Of a stretch of 10,420 bases of DNA, positions 1 to 5,635 are shown in pieces. The DNA is taken from positions 1 through 10,420 of the forward strand of contig JBFJWU010000093.1 in NCBI GenBank assembly GCA_041623475.1. Direction: 5' to 3'. The notes beneath the pieces are model-generated. The model did no database searches. It was given only the letters and a program-made list of their open reading frames with translations, and was not told where the DNA came from. The first letter of the stretch is position 1. The number at the start of each line of letters is the position of its first letter. The stretch is from JBFJWU01 sp041623475 [NCBI: bacterium] (GTDB lineage: Bacteria > J088). The position numbers and the translations under genes are program-made.

Positions 1-2100
1 GTCCAGGTCGTCCGCAAATTCCGATGGTTCCTCGACCAGCTCCAGTCCAAAATCTTCGTCGCCGTCATAACCGACCGGCTCCAGGTCGTCGACCGGTTCC
101 AGGTCATCCACCGGTTCCAGGTCATCGACCGACTCCAGGTCGTCGACCGGTTCCAGGTCATCGACCGGTTCCAGGTCATCGACCGGCTCCAGGTCGTCGA
201 CCGGTTCCAGGTCATCGACCGGCTCCAGGTCATCGATCGGTTCCAGGTCATCGACCGGCTCCAGGTCATCGATCGGTTCCAGGTCATCGACCGGCTCCAG
301 GTCATCGACCGGCTCCAGATCATCGACTGGCTCCAGGTCATCCACCGCAATAGAAGGCTCGGACCGTTCGACGGCCTCTTGTGCTTGCTGCGCGTCGTCT
401 TGGGATCGATCTGCAGCATCAACACCGCCTGTCCCGAACAAGGCCGCCCGAACGGTATCGCGGACAGAGCTCCGTGCTGCGTCGGGGTCTTGTTGATTGG
501 TCAGATTGTCGGCCAATCCGGGATCGCCGGTCGTCAACACCTGGTCAACGACGGCACCCGCCGACGCAGATTCCGTAGTCGTGGTTTCCTCGGTCAGGAA
601 TTGGGCGAACACTGGCCGACCGTCACCTGGCTGCACAGCAGAAACCAGCAGGATCGAATCCCGGTCAATGGCAAATTCAACATCAACGCCGGTTTGTCCC
701 GCGGGACCGGGCGGCAGATCCGCCACGGCCAGCGATCCCAGGTACTCGTGATCTATGGGGTCGTTTGAGTCACCCTGGAAGACCCTGATTGTTATGCCGG
801 ACTGGTTGTCCCTGGACGTCAAAAAGCGTACGGTCGACTCCAGGGGAACAACAGAATTACGTTTAATAACGCGCCGATAGTCGTTGTCATCGGCGACGAC
901 ACCGATCGAAACCGGCAGTACATCGACCAGGGAAATTGAATCGTTGTTATTGACCAGACTGTCGGCCAGGATCGCAGCGCCAACGGCAACGGCCTGGTCT
1001 GGATCCACATCCTTTCTGGCGGATCGCCGGAAGTATTTGGAAACCAGTTCGTCGACCAGCGGCAGGCGGGTCATTCCGCCGACAAGGACCAGTTCGTCCA
1101 CCTGGTCCCGGCTCATGTCCGCGTCACGGAATACCTGTTCGACAATCTTCAACGAATCCAGGACCAGGGATTTGACCAGTTCGCGGAGCGTCGCACGATC
1201 GATGGTCGTTTCGAAATCAACGACAGACTCATTGCCATCGGCATCGGTTTTCCGAAGATCCTTTAACTGGATGGTCACCGAGTCCGATGCCCCCAGATCC
1301 ATTTTGGCCTGTTCCGCAGCCACCCTGAGGCGCTGGATTGCGCCGGTGTCCATGCGAATATCGATGTCGTAAGCGGACTTGATCTGCTGGCTAAGGTAAT
1401 TGACGATTCGATTGTCAAAGTCGATCCCGCCCAGGAAACTGTCGCCCCCCGTTCCCAGGACGCGATACTCGTCCTCTCCCAGTTGCAGGATTGTCACATC
1501 AAATGTACCGCCGCCCAGGTCATAGACCGCGATCGTCTGTGATTCGTCGCGACCAACGCCGTACGCGATTGCAGCCGCCGTCGGTTCGTTGACGATTCTC
1601 AGGACATCCAGGCCCGCGCGTTCGCCGGCGGCCCGTACCGATTCCCGCTGGTGTTGATTGAAATACGCCGGGACGCTGACAACAGCGCTTTCAACCGCGA
1701 CGCCCAGTTCGGCACGGGCCTGTTCGACAAGTTTGCGCAGGATGGTCGCACCGATGTCTTCCAGGTCCAGGTAACGGTTTCCAACCTTGACCATCGGTTT
1801 GCCGTCGTCGCTTCGCCCGATCTCGTAGACAAAATGGTCCTGCATGTCGGCCATTTCGTCGCTGTCAAAGCGACGGCCCATTAATCTTTTGGCACCGTAA
1901 ACCGTATTTTGGGGGTCGGACAGGAACCGCTCACGTGCGGCGTGGCCTACGACCATTGACCCGGCGGAATCGACGAACACGATGCTCGGCATCGTGTAGT
2001 TGCCGTCGGCATCCGGGATAACCTGGACATCGCCATCGCGGCACACAGCGACACAACTGTTAGTCGTCCCGAGATCGATACCGATCGCGATTTCGGACAT
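1..2100 (-). CDS. Atypical Hsp70 (DnaK-like) chaperone with acidic repeat tail, C-terminus cut by window edge
   Basis: The frame is open for 700 codons from the ATG at 2100 to base 1, with no stop. The ATPase domain (about residues 1-380) is clearly Hsp70: phosphate loop 1 IGIDLGTTNS near residues 6-15, GAKRLMGRRF (Lys71, matching DnaK Lys70), NEPTAAAIAYG at 171-181, DLGGGTFD at 194-201 (Thr199), GGMTRLP at 341-347 and VAVGAAI at 371-377. Residues 390-500 align by eye with the DnaK substrate-binding beta domain (SRDNQSGITIRVFQGD, FAIDRDSILLVSA). After about residue 505 similarity to DnaK stops. Instead of the helical lid there is a polar linker (501-586), 15 acidic hexapeptides (587-676) and an acidic segment (677-700). 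A ribosome site AAGGAA lies at 2116-2111, 10 nt before the ATG. No DnaJ or GrpE gene is visible. It is probably a specialised ATP-dependent chaperone, not the housekeeping DnaK; clients are unknown. Confidence 0.93.
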   Translation of the reverse strand, partial: MSEIAIGIDLGTTNSCVAVCRDGDVQVIPDADGNYTMPSIVFVDSAGSMVVGHAARERFLSDPQNTVYGAKRLMGRRFDSDEMADMQDHFVYEIGRSDDGKPMVKVGNRYLDLEDIGATILRKLVEQARAELGVAVESAVVSVPAYFNQHQRESVRAAGERAGLDVLRIVNEPTAAAIAYGVGRDESQTIAVYDLGGGTFDVTILQLGEDEYRVLGTGGDSFLGGIDFDNRIVNYLSQQIKSAYDIDIRMDTGAIQRLRVAAEQAKMDLGASDSVTIQLKDLRKTDADGNESVVDFETTIDRATLRELVKSLVLDSLKIVEQVFRDADMSRDQVDELVLVGGMTRLPLVDELVSKYFRRSARKDVDPDQAVAVGAAILADSLVNNNDSISLVDVLPVSIGVVADDNDYRRVIKRNSVVPLESTVRFLTSRDNQSGITIRVFQGDSNDPIDHEYLGSLAVADLPPGPAGQTGVDVEFAIDRDSILLVSAVQPGDGRPVFAQFLTEETTTTESASAGAVVDQVLTTGDPGLADNLTNQQDPDAARSSVRDTVRAALFGTGGVDAADRSQDDAQQAQEAVERSEPSIAVDDLEPVDDLEPVDDLEPVDDLEPIDDLEPVDDLEPIDDLEPVDDLEPVDDLEPVDDLEPVDDLEPVDDLESVDDLEPVDDLEPVDDLEPVGYDGDEDFGLELVEEPSEFADDLD
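73..342 (-). repeat. 15 x 18-bp in-frame tandem repeat encoding DDLEP(V/I)
   Basis: Fifteen head-to-tail 18-bp units with no spacer lie inside the Hsp70 gene. On the plus strand the unit reads gaccggttccaggtcatc with few variants. Read on the coding strand, each unit gives Asp-Asp-Leu-Glu-Pro-Val. Two units (235-252 and 271-288) end in Ile, and the unit at 127-144 has Ser for Pro. Most differences are silent Asp GAC/GAT and Glu GAG/GAA changes. Units at 235-252 plus 217-234 are identical to 271-288 plus 253-270, a perfect 36-bp duplication, which points to recent slippage or recombination. Confidence 0.97.
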
Positions 2101-2143
2101 GTCTGGCAAGTTCCTTGTCTAGCTGGCGCGTAGTCGAAACCCT

Positions 2144-2159
2144 GAATAAATATTCTAAC
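2144..2159 (-). promoter_or_regulatory. Operator-like motif upstream of the Hsp70 gene
   Basis: On the minus strand this reads GTTAGAATATTTATTC, with core arms GAATA and TATTC separated by 2 nt. It lies 43 nt before the Hsp70 start codon. The same 16-nt pattern with another 2-nt centre lies just before the aldehyde dehydrogenase gene at 5595-5610, in the same orientation to its gene. It contains TAGAAT, which could serve as a -10 box, but I see no good -35 box at the usual distance. A regulator binding site, possibly overlapping a promoter, is the best reading. Confidence 0.5.
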
Positions 2160-2260
2160 AGGGGACCGCCCAGACCCATTCCGACCGGTCTACTGATTCT
2201 CGGCCCAAACGGTTGCAACCATTCAGGAATATCGGACAACCTGTCGGGGCCGTATGGCGT

Positions 2261-3517
2261 TCAGGACATCGTTACCGCAGGTCGGAATCGCTGCAGGATT
2301 GCTGCGGGAATTCGACTGACCGGGACAAAGTCTGGCTCCCGCCGTTCCAGGGCGCGTCTTATTTCGTTGCGGAGCAGCAGGTTTCCTGCCGCCGCGACCG
2401 CAAGCGATGCGCCGGGCACCCGCAGTCGGATCGACTCTGCCGCCCCGATCACAGCGCGGGTCGGACCGATGGCAAACTTCCAGGTCCTGTTGGGGATCTG
2501 CAGGTCCCGGGCCATATCGTCGCCATTAAAAACCCACGTCAGGCCATCGTGGTAGCGAACGACAACTTCGGCAAACAATGCCTCGGCCTGGTTGCGGGCA
2601 TTCTGCCTGGGAACCTGTCGCAATGCCTGTGCCAGGGATACCGAATCCTGGTCTGGACCAGCCTGGATCGCGTGCAGCATATCGCCAAACTCCGCCGCGT
2701 GGCCCCAACTGTCAAGGTATTGCAATAAATCCGGGTGTACACCGCCAATCAGTCCTGAATAACGCCAAAGCTGAATGATGCCTTCTTTTTCGGCATCCGA
2801 GAACCGGTATCCCATCATTTCTGTGCCACGAATCATCAGCAGCGAAAACTCCAGAATTGTCCCAACCATGTCAGCCTGGTTGATCGGAACGCCCCATTCC
2901 GGGACATTCCAGCGTCCGCTGTCCAGCAGCATTTTGCGGACCAGCGCGTGCATAATCCGGACCCGAACGGCCAGCTTGAAGCCCTGCCCGGATCGTCGCA
3001 GCGCCCCCTGCTGAACCGTTTCAATTACGAAACGGCCTGTTTCCACCAGGCGTCGGGGCGCCATTTTCTCGAGTTGTCCGGTCATCACCAGGGGTTTCAC
3101 AGCAGGGCCGCAATGATAGCCGTTCATCAGCGCCCAGGCGCTGAGGACGATCATCGCGCCCGGCCCGGTGCGCTGATAGGCGCGAGCTCCCCGGTCCTGT
3201 TCATCAAAATCCACCCAGGCTGGCACGCGGTCCACGTCTTCCAGCAGATCGACCAGGACAGCGGGCGGATCGTCAAGCGCGTGAATTCCGCGATCCAGGG
3301 CACGCCCCAGCAGACGCAGGCCGTGTCCCTGGCGGGCGCCGCTGAACTCTGCGACAAATGCGTCTGCAACCGGATCCCCCAGGTTGTAAAACGAAGCGCA
3401 ATGGTCCGCCATTGTGCCCCACTCGGCCCGGGCCGCATCACGATTGCAGAACCGCCGGGTATCTCGCTGATCATTCGGTGTCGGTTTACCGACGATGGAC
3501 CTGGCAGTTTGTCCCAT
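2261..3517 (-). CDS. MpaB/Lcp-type oxygenase (DUF2236 family)
   Basis: A 418-residue protein of the PF09995-type family (fungal MpaB, bacterial latex-clearing protein Lcp), whose studied members are b-type haem oxygenases that cleave C=C bonds of isoprenoid chains to carbonyl products. Seen here: WGTMADHCASFYNLGDP near residues 33-49, KPLVMTG at 141-147, RIMHALVRKML starting at Arg187 with His190 in the R-x-x-H arrangement expected for the haem ligand, and WGVPINQAD at 208-216. No signal peptide is seen. The start at 3517 is chosen because AAGGGGGG sits 3 nt before it. A promoter at 3547-3575 would begin transcription near 3540, which excludes TTG 3547 and leaves ATG 3538 almost leaderless. 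The gene is divergent from an acyl-CoA synthetase and 160 bp from the Hsp70 gene on the same strand. The family is secure by motif recognition; the substrate is unknown. Confidence 0.85.
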   Translation of the reverse strand: MGQTARSIVGKPTPNDQRDTRRFCNRDAARAEWGTMADHCASFYNLGDPVADAFVAEFSGARQGHGLRLLGRALDRGIHALDDPPAVLVDLLEDVDRVPAWVDFDEQDRGARAYQRTGPGAMIVLSAWALMNGYHCGPAVKPLVMTGQLEKMAPRRLVETGRFVIETVQQGALRRSGQGFKLAVRVRIMHALVRKMLLDSGRWNVPEWGVPINQADMVGTILEFSLLMIRGTEMMGYRFSDAEKEGIIQLWRYSGLIGGVHPDLLQYLDSWGHAAEFGDMLHAIQAGPDQDSVSLAQALRQVPRQNARNQAEALFAEVVVRYHDGLTWVFNGDDMARDLQIPNRTWKFAIGPTRAVIGAAESIRLRVPGASLAVAAAGNLLLRNEIRRALERREPDFVPVSRIPAAILQRFRPAVTMS

Positions 3518-3520
3518 GTG

Positions 3521-3528
3521 CCCCCCTT
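3521..3528 (-). promoter_or_regulatory. Ribosome binding site that decides the oxygenase start
   Basis: The minus strand reads AAGGGGGG followed by CAC and then ATG at 3517. This is the only good Shine-Dalgarno match among the three in-frame candidate starts (TTG 3547, ATG 3538, ATG 3517). Confidence 0.65.
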
Positions 3529-3546
3529 GGTCCGGCATCTGGTTCA

Positions 3547-3575
3547 AGTCTAGCCGCTTCGAGCAAAACAGTCAA
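3547..3575 (-). promoter_or_regulatory. Sigma-70-type promoter of the oxygenase gene
   Basis: The minus strand has TTGACT (3575-3570), five of six bases of the consensus -35, then exactly 17 nt, then TAGACT (3552-3547), four of six bases of the -10. Transcription would begin near 3540, giving a leader of about 23 nt before the ATG at 3517. The -35 box is embedded in the palindrome at 3563-3590, so a protein bound there should block the promoter. Confidence 0.6.
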
Positions 3576-3590
3576 CCTTGACTGTTTTGC
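3563..3590. promoter_or_regulatory. Perfect 28-bp palindromic operator between divergent genes
   Basis: The arms GCAAAACAGTCAA and TTGACTGTTTTGC are exact reverse complements, 13 bp each, separated by CC. The palindrome lies between the divergently read oxygenase and acyl-CoA synthetase genes and presents a TTGACT hexamer on both strands. On the minus strand that hexamer has a well-spaced -10; on the plus strand I see no convincing -10. The symmetry and position are typical of a dimeric repressor site such as a TetR-family site. No regulator gene is in the window. Confidence 0.72.
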
Positions 3591-3726
3591 CGTTTCCCGG
3601 GCTGATGTTGCCGTGTTGGCGGCATCGACGCATAATCATCGTCGTAAGTGTCCGACCCGGTTTTTTGCCCGTCAGTTCGTCCCGCGGGACAGCGGCGACG
3701 CCCGCCGGATGGGCCTCAAGTTGGCC

Positions 3727-3732
3727 AGGAGG
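3727..3732 (+). promoter_or_regulatory. Probable ribosome binding site of the acyl-CoA synthetase gene
   Basis: AGGAGG ends 14 nt before ATG 3747, which is longer than usual. It could pair with GCCTC at 3713-3717. No closer in-frame start exists, and the upstream GTG at 3648 has no Shine-Dalgarno sequence. Confidence 0.45.
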
Positions 3733-3746
3733 CATTTGGCAACGTA

Positions 3747-5555
3747 ATGGACCTGCGACGGCAATTTGATACCTTAATCGACCTGTACCAGGCGACGGTA
3801 GACCGGTACAGCATGCAACCATTCATTGGCGAACGGTCCCGGTCCGGGTGGACCTGGAACACTTACGCCGATCTGCAGAAACAGGTCGATGCCGCCCGTT
3901 CCGGACTGGTACAGCTTGGCCTCCGGCCCGGCGACCGTGTTGCAATCATTGCCGACAATTGCTGGGAATGGATCGTTGGCGCGTTTGCAACGTACACCGC
4001 GGGTGCGGTCTACGTCCCGATGTACGAAGCGTCAAAAGCCGATGAACAGACTTTCGTGCTGCGCGATTGTGGCGCAAGGATTGTGTTTGCCCGGACAGAG
4101 CGGATCGCCGAACGCTGCGCAGGCCTGGTCGATGACGGCTCTGACCTGCAGCACGTCATCTGCCTGCAACCCAAAGGTGACCAGTTGCCGACCGCAATTC
4201 GATCGTTCACACAACTGATGGCCGAAGGCAGCAGGAACGATGTCCAGCCGGCAACGCCATCCAGGGATGACCTGGCTGCGCTGGTCTACACCTCTGGAAC
4301 AACCGGTCAACCCAAGGGCGTGATGCTGGCCCACAGGAATATCGTTGACAACGTCAGCGCGTTCCTGCAGGTTCTGCCACTTCAGCCAGGCCGGGAGATG
4401 TCGGTTTCGTTTCTGCCCTGGGCGCATGCCTTTGGCCAGGTTGTCGAGCTCTATGGTTTGTTCAGCACCGGCGGCAGGATCGCAATCGCCCAGTCCCCGG
4501 CAACTTTAGTGCGCGATATGGGCGAAATTCGACCGACTGTCCTGTTCAGTGTGCCCCGGGTCTGGAACAAACTGTATGCGACCCTGAACCAGCAGATCGC
4601 ACGGATGCCCCCGGTGCAGCGCTGGCTGATGAATCGCGCCCTGCACGTGGCCAGCCGTGTCCGCCAGATGTCCATCTGGAATCCGTTGTCATTGCTGGTC
4701 CGACTGCAGCACGTAGTCTTGGACAGGCTGCTGCTGTCCCGGGTTCGCCGGCTGCTTGGCGGGCGGTTGAAGTACGCCGCCAGCGGCGCCGCTGCGCTGT
4801 CGCCGGACGTTGCCCGGTTCGTGTCCAACCTGGGCATCATCGTGTCCGAGGGCTATGGACTGTCGGAAACCAGTCCGGGCGCCACGTACAATCCACTGGA
4901 TGACCCGCGACCGGGTACGGTCGGAATTCCGCTGCCCGGAATCCGGATCCAGGTCGATCCGGTCGATGATGCCCCTGCCGACCAGGGCGAAATTGTCATT
5001 CATGGCCACAACGTCATGCTGGGGTACTTCAATCGACCACAGGAAACCGAGCTGGTGCTGACCCCTGACGGTGGGCTGAAAACCGGGGACCTGGGATTTC
5101 TGGACAATGACGGTTACCTGCACATTACCGGCCGGGTCAAGGAACAGTACAAATTGGAAAACGGCAAGTATGTCGCCCCGGCCCCGCTGGAAGAAAACCT
5201 GCAGCTGAGCCCCTACATTGCCCAGGTGTACATCCACGGGCACAATCGCGCGCAGAATGTCGCCCTGGTTGTTCCTGACCGCGAAACCGTCGTGCCGTGG
5301 GCACGGGATAATGGACTGGATCATTCTGATTTTGAACAATTGTGCACATCCGACCAATTGCGGGAACTGCTGCAGAAAGAACTGCGATCGTACAGCCAGA
5401 CATTCAAGAATTACGAAAAAATACGCAATTTCCTGGTAATCCCGGACGAATTCACGCCAGAATCGGGCCTGCTGACACCCACATTGAAATATCGTCGCCG
5501 GGCGATCGAAGACCGGTTTGCCGGCGAAATTGATTCGCTGTACCAATCCGGGTAA
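3747..5555 (+). CDS. AMP-forming long-chain acyl-CoA synthetase
   Basis: A 602-residue member of the ANL adenylating superfamily, of the long-chain fatty acyl-CoA ligase type (FadD15-like length and layout). It should activate a carboxylic acid with ATP to an acyl-AMP and then form the CoA thioester. Visible motifs: the P-loop YTSGTTGQPKG at residues 181-191, SEGYGLSET ending at 375, KTGDLGF, TGRVKEQYKLENGKYVAP in the hinge region, and TPTLKYRR near the C-terminus with the likely catalytic Lys581. ATG 3747 is preferred over GTG 3648 because the extra 33 residues are Pro/Arg/Gln-rich, unlike the family, and lack a ribosome site. No membrane segment is evident. A hairpin follows at once, and the aldehyde dehydrogenase gene begins 80 bp downstream. 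It is divergent from the oxygenase and shares its control region. Substrate is unknown: fatty acid or isoprenoid/aromatic acid. Confidence 0.92.
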   Translation: MDLRRQFDTLIDLYQATVDRYSMQPFIGERSRSGWTWNTYADLQKQVDAARSGLVQLGLRPGDRVAIIADNCWEWIVGAFATYTAGAVYVPMYEASKADEQTFVLRDCGARIVFARTERIAERCAGLVDDGSDLQHVICLQPKGDQLPTAIRSFTQLMAEGSRNDVQPATPSRDDLAALVYTSGTTGQPKGVMLAHRNIVDNVSAFLQVLPLQPGREMSVSFLPWAHAFGQVVELYGLFSTGGRIAIAQSPATLVRDMGEIRPTVLFSVPRVWNKLYATLNQQIARMPPVQRWLMNRALHVASRVRQMSIWNPLSLLVRLQHVVLDRLLLSRVRRLLGGRLKYAASGAAALSPDVARFVSNLGIIVSEGYGLSETSPGATYNPLDDPRPGTVGIPLPGIRIQVDPVDDAPADQGEIVIHGHNVMLGYFNRPQETELVLTPDGGLKTGDLGFLDNDGYLHITGRVKEQYKLENGKYVAPAPLEENLQLSPYIAQVYIHGHNRAQNVALVVPDRETVVPWARDNGLDHSDFEQLCTSDQLRELLQKELRSYSQTFKNYEKIRNFLVIPDEFTPESGLLTPTLKYRRRAIEDRFAGEIDSLYQSG

Positions 5556-5572
5556 CGTAAGCAACAATGAGC

Positions 5573-5594
5573 GCGGGGGCCAGCCCCGCTATTT
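5573..5594 (+). terminator. Probable rho-independent terminator after the acyl-CoA synthetase gene
   Basis: GCGGGG (5573-5578) pairs with CCCCGC (5584-5589) around a 5-nt loop and is followed by TATTTGTT. The stem is G+C-rich but the T tract is short, so termination may be partial. The stem ends just before the palindrome at 5596, so terminator and operator are stacked. Confidence 0.5.
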
Positions 5595-5595
5595 G

Positions 5596-5613
5596 TTAGA
5601 ATAACTATTCTAA
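5596..5613 (+). promoter_or_regulatory. Perfect palindromic operator before the aldehyde dehydrogenase gene
   Basis: TTAGAATA and TATTCTAA are exact reverse complements around AC, ending 22 nt before the ALDH start codon. The left arm includes TAGAAT, a possible -10, but the sequence upstream is a G+C hairpin without a -35. The 16-nt core matches the motif upstream of the Hsp70 gene. It is a likely repressor or activator site. Confidence 0.62.
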
Positions 5614-5635
5614 TTACCGCAAGCGAGGGGATCTC

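Noticed and set aside
73-342. CRISPR-like array
   Set aside because: The 18-bp units are contiguous without spacers, and unit differences are mostly silent in the Hsp70 frame.
73-342. EPVD within the repeat as a eukaryote-like EEVD docking motif for TPR co-chaperones
   Set aside because: EEVD docking needs the free C-terminal carboxylate. Internal copies would not be recognised in the known way, and the true C-terminus is not visible.
24-353. A plus-strand open frame of Pro-Gly-His-Arg repeats
   Set aside because: It is the complementary reading of the in-frame Hsp70 repeat. It has no ribosome site, and the Hsp70 frame explains the periodicity with conserved upstream domains.
2211-2220. GGTTGCAACC 10-bp palindrome between the oxygenase and Hsp70 genes
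   Set aside because: It is short, has no second copy in the window and no promoter or T tract beside it, so I do not claim a function.
2948-3553. A 201-residue plus-strand open frame opposite the oxygenase gene
   Set aside because: It resembles no family I know and lies wholly opposite a gene with strong family motifs.
3648-3746. A 33-residue N-terminal extension of the acyl-CoA synthetase from GTG 3648
   Set aside because: It lacks a ribosome site, has a composition unlike the enzyme family, and overlaps the likely leader; ATG 3747 is preferred.
4689-5567. A 292-residue minus-strand open frame opposite the acyl-CoA synthetase gene
   Set aside because: It is a shadow of a high-G+C gene. 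The plus strand carries all ANL motifs, and the minus frame shows no domain.
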